Source of the DNA: Phycisphaerales bacterium
Lineage (GTDB): Bacteria > Planctomycetota > Phycisphaerae > Sedimentisphaerales > Anaerobacaceae
Assembly (NCBI GenBank): GCA_011057845.1
Contig: DSDB01000407.1
Coordinates: 1 to 45,043, forward strand
DNA: 45,043 bases
Direction of reading: 5' to 3'
Shown here piece after piece: positions 38,250 through 45,043 of the stretch. Below the pieces are notes generated by a model. That model worked only from the letters and a program-made list of their open reading frames with translations, was not told the DNA's origin and did not search any database. Both the position numbers and the translations under genes were made by a program. Each line of letters starts with the position of its first letter. The stretch's first letter is position 1.

Positions 38250-40526
38250 TCACCCTCCCGCCGCTCGGGGCTGGTTTGGGTCGGCAACGGTGTTGATCAT
38301 GGCCTCCCACTGGCGAAGTTGACGCTGCCAGTTCGGACGCGACAGGTCCGCGCCGACCGGAAGGTCCTGAAATACCTTGAGAACCATCTTGGGATCCACG
38401 CCCGCGGGGGGTGTAGCCAGAAACGCGGCTATCTGCACCGCCACTGGCCCTGTGACCGACAGATCCTGGGCGGCCAGATATATCTGGAGCTGCTTGGCGG
38501 CCAGATCAAATTTCGACTGTCTGAGGTAACAGTCCACGAGATCCGCCACGACGACCGCCCTGTCCTGCGGCTTCTCAATGGAATCCAGAGCCTTGCGCAG
38601 AAACGCTGCCGCCTGCTCAAAATCGCCGCTCTTGCGGTACAACAAGGCCAATTGGAGCGCCGTGCTGGTGGCCAGAGCGGTCTTCTTGTCCGTCATGGCC
38701 TTCTGCTCAAGGATTGTGAGCAACTGGATCCGCTGTTCGCCCGACAGGACGAAAGCACCTGCCTCGGGGCTTCCGGAAAGCCGCGTCGCCCACGTCTCCA
38801 CAACAGCTGTTGAAGAACGGCCGAATATCTTCAACATAGCCTGCCATGCCAACTCGCTCTCGCCGTTGGCGCCCGGGCTGCCGCTCAACCACGCCAGGTC
38901 CTGCTCGCCACCGACCTCCCCGGCTAGGTTTCTCAGGGCGGCGCGGATGGCTGGATTCTTATCGGATGCATATTTCTCTCGTAACTGGGCCAGGGCCGCA
39001 GCCTTGTCAATCTGAATCAGGCCATTGACAGCCTCCAGCCTGACCGCCTCACTCGAATCCTGTAAAGCATTGTCAAATAAGGGCTTGTATATCTTTGCCG
39101 CCTCGTCCCGGCAGATACACCGCGGCCCGCACAAGGCCCCCATCACGGCCATCAGCTCGCTCCGCAGGCTCCCGTTGTTGGGGTCTGACTCCTGCTGGTA
39201 ACGATTGCTGACGGCGCTGAGGTAGGTCGTCAGTTCCTGAGCCGTCAGGCCGTTTTGCTCCAGCAGCTTCCGCACTACGTCAGCGCCCTCCCGAGCCTTG
39301 CGAGCATCCGACCGGCCCAGGAACTCCATCGCCAGGGTCAGCGTCTTTTTACGGACCTCCGGGGCGACCTTGACACCCGGATTGGGCAGAGAGGCATGGT
39401 AGACCGCCCCACCCAACGCCACGAACTGTTCGGTTCGGACCTCATCATCCGTTTCGACTCCCAGTTGTGCCAGAAGCTGCTCGGCGGAGTGCAGTTCTCC
39501 CATCAGCGACAACAACCTGGCGGTTCGCAGCCGCACGTCGCGGTGGGTATCGGAGACGAGCTTCACCAGGACATCGCCCAGTTCAGCGGCCATCTTGGGA
39601 TTTGTCGTAGTGCCCACCCGGCCCTGGCGGACCTTCTCAAGGGCCCAGAGCTTGACGGTCGTTTCATCGCCGGCCAGCAGATCCGCGAGGAATTTGCCCT
39701 TGGCGGCGTCGTCCCCGATGGCCTCATACCGCTTGTTCAACTCGGCCAGGTACCGCTCCCGCCAGGCAGCAAGCTCCACCTCCAACTTACGGGCCTCGGC
39801 CTGTTGTTGGATAAGTCTTTTCTGCAAAAAGACTTCCGGCCCTTCCTGCCGAAGCTGGTCCACGATCTGGAGACGAGCGGCAGGGTCCTTGCCGGTCGCA
39901 AGCCCCGCAAGAACCGCCGCATTCATGGCAGCGGCCGCGACCTTGGAGTCCGCGTCGTCGATGAGCTGTATAAGCTTGATAGCCGCACCTACGTCCGGGT
40001 GCAGCTTCAGCACGTAGACCGCGTTGAGCCGGGCATTCGAAGGGGCGTTCGGATCGGCGAGCAACGCCTCAATGGACGGCGCGATCTCGTTGTATTTGAA
40101 CACCAACGTCGCGTCGGCGGACAGCCGGGCCAGCTCGGCATTCGCTCCAGAGACCATCCTCATCAGGGGAGCAATGAAATCCGCCTTGTTGACGAGGGTC
40201 CTCTGCGCCGTCCGGCCCTGCATCAATGCCCTGCATACAGCGGTTCGTGCGGCGTCGTTCTTCGTGTCGGCCAGCGTCTCCAGCAGCATGGCACGGGCCG
40301 GCGGGGCGGTATCCGCCAGCAGCACCGTCGCCGCCTTGATGCGAATATCGTCGCTTGTGCCCTTAAGCAGAGCGTTCTTGATGATCTCGAGTTGGTCGTC
40401 CACGGCCGTCCCCTGCTCAGCCGTGCCTGCCGTCGGTGTGGCCAACGGTGCCTCCTGGGAAAGAACAATCCCGCACACGGCCAGCATGGCTACCAGCACT
40501 GTTGTACGGAATCGCATTCCATCCAT
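38250..40526 (-). CDS. Secreted HEAT/TPR-like repeat protein, function unknown
   Basis: 758 aa from MDGMRFRTTVLVAMLAVCGI, with gaggt about 8 nt upstream; the track starts 12 codons earlier. The N-terminus is a signal peptide (hydrophobic core up to GIVLSQEA). Residues about 30-560 contain repeated alpha-helical units like HEAT repeats (DIRIKAATVLLADT, HRDVRLRTARLLSLMG, SEAVRLEAVNGLIQID). The C-terminal 150 residues resemble TPR helices (LALLYRKSGDFEQAAAFLRK, LVDCYLRQSKFDLAAKQLQI). A cluster CGPRCIC lies mid-protein. Probably a periplasmic or envelope scaffold for protein interaction. No catalytic motif was seen. It has its own promoter. Confidence 0.8.
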   Translation of the reverse strand: MDGMRFRTTVLVAMLAVCGIVLSQEAPLATPTAGTAEQGTAVDDQLEIIKNALLKGTSDDIRIKAATVLLADTAPPARAMLLETLADTKNDAARTAVCRALMQGRTAQRTLVNKADFIAPLMRMVSGANAELARLSADATLVFKYNEIAPSIEALLADPNAPSNARLNAVYVLKLHPDVGAAIKLIQLIDDADSKVAAAAMNAAVLAGLATGKDPAARLQIVDQLRQEGPEVFLQKRLIQQQAEARKLEVELAAWRERYLAELNKRYEAIGDDAAKGKFLADLLAGDETTVKLWALEKVRQGRVGTTTNPKMAAELGDVLVKLVSDTHRDVRLRTARLLSLMGELHSAEQLLAQLGVETDDEVRTEQFVALGGAVYHASLPNPGVKVAPEVRKKTLTLAMEFLGRSDARKAREGADVVRKLLEQNGLTAQELTTYLSAVSNRYQQESDPNNGSLRSELMAVMGALCGPRCICRDEAAKIYKPLFDNALQDSSEAVRLEAVNGLIQIDKAAALAQLREKYASDKNPAIRAALRNLAGEVGGEQDLAWLSGSPGANGESELAWQAMLKIFGRSSTAVVETWATRLSGSPEAGAFVLSGEQRIQLLTILEQKAMTDKKTALATSTALQLALLYRKSGDFEQAAAFLRKALDSIEKPQDRAVVVADLVDCYLRQSKFDLAAKQLQIYLAAQDLSVTGPVAVQIAAFLATPPAGVDPKMVLKVFQDLPVGADLSRPNWQRQLRQWEAMINTVADPNQPRAAGG

Positions 40527-40567
40527 TGGAAAGACCTCAGCAAAAAGTGCGCATAAACTCAAACACT

Positions 40568-40597
40568 ATCATAAGCCCTCAGACTGCGCAAAGTCAA
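40568..40597 (-). promoter_or_regulatory. Promoter of the HEAT-repeat gene
   Basis: On the minus strand TTGACT, 18 bp, TATGAT: five of six matches in both boxes. The start would be near 40561, giving a leader of about 35 nt before the ATG at 40526, with gaggt in a good position. Confidence 0.75.
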
Positions 40598-40628
40598 CCG
40601 GATAGCGCCCATTTTCGCCTCGACAGCC

Positions 40629-40653
40629 AAAAAATTGTGCGAAGTTTCCGCAC
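40629..40653 (-). terminator. Intrinsic terminator of xerD
   Basis: Minus strand: GTGCGGA, loop AAC, TTCGCAC (7 bp including one G-U), then AATTTTTTGG. It lies 77 bp past the xerD stop and just upstream of the HEAT-gene promoter, so it separates the two transcription units. Confidence 0.75.
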
Positions 40654-40729
40654 GGGGACCGCAGCGCCGCCTCTTCCAGGACGGACACCGCCTCGGCTTT
40701 GATACATGGGAATCAGGCCCGCCGACAAC

Positions 40730-41668
40730 TCAGGGCCGGGGATGAAACTTGCGATGAATACTCCGCAGTCGCTCGTTATCCACATGGGTGTATATCTGCG
40801 TTGTGGAGATATCCACATGTCCGAGCATTTCCTGAACGCTTCGCAGGTCCGCGCCGCCTGTCAACAGATGCGTGGCGAAGCAATGCCTCAATGTATGGAC
40901 CGTCAGATTGCGGCCCATACCGGCGCGCAGAGCATACTTCTTAACCAGCCGCCATATTTCAATACGGCTCATGGGTCGGCCGGTTCGCGACAGTAGGAGG
41001 AAATCGCCGCTCGATGCCCCGGCCAGGGCCGGTCGAAGGCCACGGATGTAGTGTGTGACAGCGGCCACGGCCACACGCCCCACCGGGATAACACGTTCCC
41101 GCCCCCCTTTGCCCAGGCACCGCAGGTATCCAATATCGAGGTTCAGGTCCGATAGTCTCAACCCCGCCAGCTCGCTGGCCCGGATGCCGGTTGCATACAG
41201 CAGCTCCAGCATCGCCTTGTCACGAAGATAGAAGGGCTCTTGCGGCGCCGGGGCCGCCAGCAGGTCTCGGACCTGGCTGGTGCTGCAAACGGTCGGCAGA
41301 CGCTGCCATAGTTTGGGTCCGTCGAGCACCGCCGTGTGGTCATCGGCGAGCATCCCCATCATCTTGCCGAATCTCAGGAACATCCGGATGGCCGCAAGGC
41401 TTCGCTTGACGGTGCTCTCGCTCATGTGGTCGGCGCTGAGCGACCGCGTGAACTGCTGGATGACCGTCGGCGTCAACTGGTCCAGACGCCCGGCGCCGCG
41501 TTTGTGGCAGAAACGCAGGAATGTCCGCAGGTCTCGCCCATAGGCCAGGATGGTGTTCTCGGCCAGTCCCGCCTCGACGCCCAGGTAGTCCAGAAACTGT
41601 TTAACCAGGCCGCCCATGGGCAGGCTGAGCAGTTCGGTTGCAACATTCTGTGTCTGTGCCGAGGCCAT
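40730..41668 (-). CDS. xerD: Tyrosine recombinase XerD
   Basis: 312 aa. N-terminal SAM-like core-binding domain (FLDYLGVEAGLAENTILAYG) and a C-terminal catalytic domain with the full set of active residues: Arg in ATGIRASELAG, Lys in LGKGGRER, His-x2-Arg in HTLRHCFATH, His in GHVDIST, and the nucleophile Tyr in TQIYTHV. The C-terminal LRSIHRKFHPRP resembles the XerD end more than XerC. XerCD resolves chromosome dimers at dif; XerC is not in the window. No adjacent attachment site was recognised, and neighbours are housekeeping, so a mobile-element integrase is unlikely. Confidence 0.93.
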   Translation of the reverse strand: MASAQTQNVATELLSLPMGGLVKQFLDYLGVEAGLAENTILAYGRDLRTFLRFCHKRGAGRLDQLTPTVIQQFTRSLSADHMSESTVKRSLAAIRMFLRFGKMMGMLADDHTAVLDGPKLWQRLPTVCSTSQVRDLLAAPAPQEPFYLRDKAMLELLYATGIRASELAGLRLSDLNLDIGYLRCLGKGGRERVIPVGRVAVAAVTHYIRGLRPALAGASSGDFLLLSRTGRPMSRIEIWRLVKKYALRAGMGRNLTVHTLRHCFATHLLTGGADLRSVQEMLGHVDISTTQIYTHVDNERLRSIHRKFHPRP

Positions 41669-41698
41669 GTTGTGTGGAAACTTCAGTCCGTTCCGATT

Positions 41699-41794
41699 TC
41701 AAGTCGGTATCGACTCCCACCCCGCGGGCACTTTAGCCATCCACATGTCCAACCGGCGCTTGCGAATACGCCGCCGGCAGTTACAATCGCCCAT
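41699..41794 (-). CDS. Possible small cationic protein, 31 aa
   Basis: Starts ATG, MGDCNCRRRIRKRRLDMWMA, ends PAGWESIPT, stop TGA. It has a CNC pair and seven Arg/Lys in nine residues, then an amphipathic stretch with three Trp/Met. No Shine-Dalgarno is visible, so it may be chance. The frame remains open upstream (PGGYRRRPPAYVN) without a start codon. Listed because no gene lies opposite it to explain it as a shadow. Confidence 0.2.
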   Translation of the reverse strand: MGDCNCRRRIRKRRLDMWMAKVPAGWESIPT

Positions 41795-42048
41795 ATTGAC
41801 ATAGGCAGGCGGACGCCGACGATAGCCGCCTGGCCCGAGGGTATTCGCCGGCAGTCGGCGTCTTGGGCCCTGTCAGCACTGTCGATGGCGAATGCCGGCC
41901 CTGATTTGAACGTGTGCAAAAATGTCAAAAAAAACATTCGCCCGGCGTCAATTTCTCCAACAAGTCGCTGCCGCGACGGCAATTCCCGTAGTTCATGCCA
42001 TGAGGGCAACGGCCGGCAGATGTATCTGATTGACATCAGCAGTTTCGC

Positions 42049-42077
42049 TTGAGGCTGCGGGGCGGCACGGGTATAAT
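42049..42077 (+). promoter_or_regulatory. Promoter of the lipoprotein-galE unit
   Basis: TTGAGG, 17 bp, TATAAT: a perfect -10 box and 4 of 6 in the -35 box. The start would be near 42084, 35 nt before the lipoprotein ATG. Confidence 0.8.
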
Positions 42078-42118
42078 CATGGCTGAATTGACCCAAAGGC
42101 GTTCACGGATGACCTGAT

Positions 42119-42739
42119 ATGTATGGGAAGACCTCAAAACACACCCCACTTCGATGCCTCACGGCATCCGGACTGGGATTTGCCCTGATTTTGGCAGGCC
42201 TGCTGTCCGGATGCGCCAAAGAGCAGGCGGTCGATCCACCAAAGCCGCTGGCGGTGGCCGGCCTGGACAGAGCCGAGGCAATGGCCCTGTCGGAAGACGT
42301 GCTGGCCAGGATGCATTTCACTATCGAAAAGGCCGATCCCAATGCCGGGATTGTCCGGACGGCCCCATTGACCGGGTCGCAATGGTTCGAACTGTGGCGT
42401 AATGACAACGTCGGACCGTTCAACAAGGCCGAAGCGAATCTTCAGAACGTCCGCCGCATCGTGGAAGTCCGGGTCCGCCAGGCCGATGACGCCGTCAATA
42501 TCGACTGCCGGGCCGATGTGCAGCGGTTGAGTCTTACGGAACACCGGACTACCAGCAGCGCCCGGGCGTATCAGATGCACTCCGAGAGCACCCAGAGTCT
42601 TCAGAGGCTCAGCCTCAGCGAGGCCCAGACCAGGAATATGGCCTGGGTCGACCTGGGCCCGGACAACGAGCTGGCCGCCGCAGTGCTCCAGCGTATCGAG
42701 ACCCGGATTGCCGATCGCCAGGGGGGTCAGGGGGAATGA
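42119..42739 (+). CDS. Lipoprotein of unknown function
   Basis: 206 aa. Signal peptide with a canonical lipobox, ILAGLLSGC, cleavage before Cys32, so a membrane-anchored lipoprotein. The next residue is Ala, not Asp, which would favour the outer membrane by the E. coli rule. The remainder is soluble and mixed alpha/beta; GSQWFELWRNDNVGPFNKAE and IVEVRVRQADDAVNIDCRAD look like a folded domain. I do not recognise the family. The stop overlaps the galE ATG by 4 bp (ATGA), implying translational coupling to a nucleotide-sugar enzyme, perhaps in envelope polysaccharide work (inference). The Shine-Dalgarno is poor. Confidence 0.8.
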   Translation: MYGKTSKHTPLRCLTASGLGFALILAGLLSGCAKEQAVDPPKPLAVAGLDRAEAMALSEDVLARMHFTIEKADPNAGIVRTAPLTGSQWFELWRNDNVGPFNKAEANLQNVRRIVEVRVRQADDAVNIDCRADVQRLSLTEHRTTSSARAYQMHSESTQSLQRLSLSEAQTRNMAWVDLGPDNELAAAVLQRIETRIADRQGGQGE

Positions 42740-43719
42740 GAGTCCTCGTTTGCGGCGGGGCCGGTTACATCGGGAGTAACATGACGGCGATGCTGGCTGA
42801 GGCCGGGCACGAACCGACCGTGTTTGACAACCTGAGCAAGGGCCATGCGGCGGCCGTTGGCCGAGCCACCCTGATCCGGGGCGATCTGGCGGATTATCGG
42901 CTGCTGGTCGAGATGCTTCGGGACCGCCATATCGAGGCGGTCATGCACTTCGCCGCGTTTATCGAGGTCGGCGAGTCGGTGGCCCGGCCACTGGATTACT
43001 ACCGCAACAACTTCTCGAACACACAGAACTTGCTTTCGGCCATGGAGTCCGCGGGCGTCGAGCGGTTCGTCTTCAGCAGCACCGCCGCGGTCTACGGCAT
43101 CCCGGCCGGGACCCCTATTGCCGAGGATTCGCCCAAGGCCCCGATCAACCCCTACGGGCAATCCAAGCTCGATGTGGAGCGGATGTGCCACTACCAGAGC
43201 CAAACGGGGCGGCTGCGGTATGCCGCACTTCGCTATTTCAACGCCTGCGGGGCCGGCGACGACGGGCGCCTCGGCGAGGACCATCGCCCGGAATCACATC
43301 TGATACCCCTTATCATCCAGGCGGCGATGGGCCGGCGTAAAGACATCAAGGTGTTCGGCACGGACTATCCGACGCCCGATGGCACCTGCATCCGCGATTA
43401 CATCCACGTCGAAGACCTCTGCCGGGCCCACCTGCTGGCCCTGGAGAGGCTCGACGACAGCCAGGAACTGGTCTACAACCTGGGCAATGGGGCCGGCTAT
43501 TCGGTTCGGCAGGTGATTGATACCATCCGGGCCGTCACGGGCAAAAACTTCAACGTAACGGAAACCGACAGGCGGCCCGGAGACCCGCCCGTGTTGACAT
43601 CCGATGCGTCAAGGGCGAGGACCGAGCTGGGTTGGACCCCGAGGATGCCCGAGTTGGAGCGAATTGTCGGGACGGCCTGGAAGTGGCACCGGGACCATCC
43701 CGACGGCTATGGCGACTGA
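42736..43719 (+). CDS. galE: UDP-glucose 4-epimerase
   Basis: 327 aa, family length. NAD-binding Rossmann motif GGAGYIGSN at the start, VMHFAAFIEVGESV, catalytic Ser/Thr in FSSTAAVYG and Tyr-x3-Lys in YGQSK (near residue 140), RYFNACGAG, and the substrate-binding DGTCIRDYIHVEDL typical of GalE. It interconverts UDP-glucose and UDP-galactose in the cytosol. Overlaps the lipoprotein gene by 4 bp. It converges on the next gene with only 7 bp between stops. Confidence 0.95.
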   Translation: MRVLVCGGAGYIGSNMTAMLAEAGHEPTVFDNLSKGHAAAVGRATLIRGDLADYRLLVEMLRDRHIEAVMHFAAFIEVGESVARPLDYYRNNFSNTQNLLSAMESAGVERFVFSSTAAVYGIPAGTPIAEDSPKAPINPYGQSKLDVERMCHYQSQTGRLRYAALRYFNACGAGDDGRLGEDHRPESHLIPLIIQAAMGRRKDIKVFGTDYPTPDGTCIRDYIHVEDLCRAHLLALERLDDSQELVYNLGNGAGYSVRQVIDTIRAVTGKNFNVTETDRRPGDPPVLTSDASRARTELGWTPRMPELERIVGTAWKWHRDHPDGYGD

Positions 43720-43726
43720 GCAAACG

Positions 43727-45043
43727 TCAGTTGCCTTTCGCCGTCCGCAATTTGTCGACCAACTCGTGGACCTTGCCCACGACAAGCGTTTCCACCGATG
43801 GTGCGAAGGGACCCGGCAGTGGCGTGTAGACCATCATATCACCTGCCTCGTAGCCACCCTCTTTAAGGACTCGCGCAGAGGGTATGTACCCGAAGACGTC
43901 GTTGCAACAGGCCGCCACCCAGATCGGCCGACCCGGCAACTCCGACTTCAACCGTAGCGAATAATCCACCACGACCTCGCCGGCCAGAGCAACCAGGGTC
44001 ATATCGTCCCCGAATTCGATGACCTGCACGAGATAAGGATACGTGGTTCGGATGGCCCCCGTCCGGTCCAGTTCCGCCAGCAGGGTCTCGGCGTGGCGCC
44101 GCTCGTACTTGTTGGCGGACTTGGCCTGCTCTTCGAGCTGCGAACGGGCGGGAGGTTCGGCGAATTCGAGCACCGCCGCGTCGAGGGCCATCCGCAGCGG
44201 GCCGGCGACGGGTTGGGCCCGCGGAATCAGCGCCGTCTCGACGGCATTGGCCAGGGCACGGCCGTGCTCCTTGCAGTAGTCCAGGGTGCGGGGCCCGCCG
44301 CGGGGGTAGGGGTTCTGGTCACCGGCGCAGCCGGACATGAAAAGGGCGGTCGTGCCCGGATGCAGTTCTTCGATATACGCCTGGGCGAACCCCGCGTAAT
44401 CCCCGCAAAACTCATAGAAACTCAGCGTCGTGCAATGACAGGCATAGCCGAACAGCACGGCCTTGAGTTTCCCGTCGGGAGTGTCAATTCGCAGAACGGG
44501 CACCGCGTGATCGACGGGACCGCCCGGGTTCGGACTGATCTGGTAGCCCCTCTCCATCTTCCATCGCCGGTTCATGGCGAAGCCCGCACGGGCATGGGAG
44601 TACGACAGGTTCGCGACGGTCAGGTCCTCCAGCGCCCGGCCGACGAGTTGGACGAGCTTCTCCTGAAGCCCCCGGGTGTACTGGACCGACTGCTCGGCCT
44701 GTTCGGGCGACGGCCCGTAGAATGTGTCGCCGTAGACGGAGTATGCAGGATCCCAAAGGGCCGGGCCGCAGTGCGTATGGGAGGCGCTGACCAGCAGTGC
44801 TTCGGGCGGCAATTGGTATCGCCGTCCCACCTCGGCCTCCAGGGCGTCCCGCATGGCCCGTGATATACCCAGCAGATCGACCGTGACGATCACCAGCCGT
44901 GCGCCCGCTCCGTCCTCAATAGCCAGCGCCTTGGCATTGAGGTCGTGCACCTTGCCTTCGGAAGGTTTGGTCCGGGCGGCATATCCGGCCATCCACATGG
45001 GTTGCTCCGGCGTGATGACGACGCAGGCCACACCGGCCTTCCA
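43727..45043 (-). CDS. Neutral/alkaline ceramidase-family hydrolase, N-terminus outside window
   Basis: The frame runs off the right edge as WKAGVACVVITPEQPMWMAG, a typical internal start of this domain, so the GTG at 45031 in the track is probably not the true start. Zinc-ligand-like histidines are in SASHTHCGP and GYACHCTTLS. The family hexapeptide with the catalytic Ser (GDVSPN in Pseudomonas ceramidase) reads GDQNPY here, so the Ser nucleophile is replaced. A C-terminal CCNDVFGYIPS contains the usual metal-binding Tyr region. Therefore the fold is clear but ceramide amidase activity is doubtful. Relatives are frequent in Planctomycetota as I recall. Confidence 0.85.
   Translation of the reverse strand, partial: WKAGVACVVITPEQPMWMAGYAARTKPSEGKVHDLNAKALAIEDGAGARLVIVTVDLLGISRAMRDALEAEVGRRYQLPPEALLVSASHTHCGPALWDPAYSVYGDTFYGPSPEQAEQSVQYTRGLQEKLVQLVGRALEDLTVANLSYSHARAGFAMNRRWKMERGYQISPNPGGPVDHAVPVLRIDTPDGKLKAVLFGYACHCTTLSFYEFCGDYAGFAQAYIEELHPGTTALFMSGCAGDQNPYPRGGPRTLDYCKEHGRALANAVETALIPRAQPVAGPLRMALDAAVLEFAEPPARSQLEEQAKSANKYERRHAETLLAELDRTGAIRTTYPYLVQVIEFGDDMTLVALAGEVVVDYSLRLKSELPGRPIWVAACCNDVFGYIPSARVLKEGGYEAGDMMVYTPLPGPFAPSVETLVVGKVHELVDKLRTAKGN

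Larger units (their letters stand above)
41669..42118. other. 450-bp intergenic region between divergent xerD and lipoprotein gene
   Basis: Holds a plus-strand promoter near its right end (listed separately), a possible very small minus-strand ORF (listed separately), and a 7-bp inverted repeat attcgcc (41843-41849) / ggcgaat (41887-41893). An A-tract of eight lies near 41928. The longer minus ORF of the track (41683-42096) has no recognisable family features. I see no confident promoter for xerD. Confidence 0.5.

Noticed and set aside
40730-41668. XerD-like gene as a mobile-element integrase
   Set aside because: Sequence ends and length fit housekeeping XerD, and no att repeats, tRNA target or phage genes lie beside it.
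42031-42077. TTGACA near 42031 as the -35 box for the TATAAT at 42072
   Set aside because: The spacing is far above 17 bp; TTGAGG at 42049 gives exactly 17 bp.
41683-42096. 137-aa minus ORF overlapping the xerD upstream gap
   Set aside because: No ribosome-binding site and no family-like pattern; it also spans the plus-strand promoter of the lipoprotein gene.

Overview
The window (about 60% G+C) is dominated by one very long minus-strand block of translation, transcription and protein-export genes. From memory of related genomes, not from any search, the best fit is a Planctomycetota bacterium near class Phycisphaerae. The clues are a ribosomal protein L22 that carries an extra N-terminal helix-turn-helix-like domain, zinc-type S4, S14 and L36, no rpmD (L30), and flanking lineage-type genes (a secretin with a long low-complexity tail, a Pro-rich protein with a conserved C-terminus, and a ceramidase-like hydrolase). 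This placement is an inference.

Layout, left to right. (1) 1-527 minus: the N-terminal part of rimO, the S12 methylthiotransferase, cut by the window edge. (2) 737-3627 plus: a secretin-type outer-membrane protein gene and a small Pro-rich gene. (3) 3691-3899 minus: an initiator tRNA gene with its own promoter-like sequence and a strong intrinsic terminator. (4) 3917-37953 minus, read from right to left: tRNA-Thr, tuf, rpmG, tRNA-Trp, secE, nusG, rplK, rplA, rplJ, rplL, rpoB, rpoC, rpsL, rpsG, fusA, then rpsJ, rplC, rplD, rplW, rplB, rpsS, rplV, rpsC, rplP, rpmC, rpsQ, rplN, rplX, rplE, rpsN, rpsH, rplF, rplR, rpsE, rplO, secY, adk, map, infA, rpmJ, rpsM, rpsK, rpsD, rpoA, rplQ and a HIT-family gene. 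The classical tuf/secE, L11-L10-rpo, str, S10, spc and alpha operons are therefore joined in one direction over 34 kb with no foreign insertion. (5) 38250-41668 minus: a secreted HEAT/TPR-like protein and xerD, with promoter and terminator signals between them. (6) 42049-43719 plus: a promoter, a lipoprotein and galE. (7) 43727-45043 minus: a ceramidase-family protein cut by the window edge.

The superblock supplies the ribosome, the alpha, beta and beta-prime subunits of RNA polymerase, EF-Tu, EF-G, IF-1, NusG, the SecYE translocon, and N-terminal Met removal (map). Two promoter-like sequences stand out: one upstream of tRNA-Thr/tuf and a near-consensus one between fusA and rpsJ. The latter implies a leader of about 400 nt that contains mutually exclusive pairings. 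Several intergenic gaps hold strong inverted repeats (tuf-rpmG, rpsG-fusA, rpsD-rpoA, infA-rpmJ), which suggests regulation by RNA structure inside the block.

The best candidates for something undescribed are the HTH-L22 fusion, the terminator-like hairpin directly before the EF-G start codon, the S10 leader, and the secretin with a TolA-like tail. No CRISPR array, insertion sequence or phage gene was seen.
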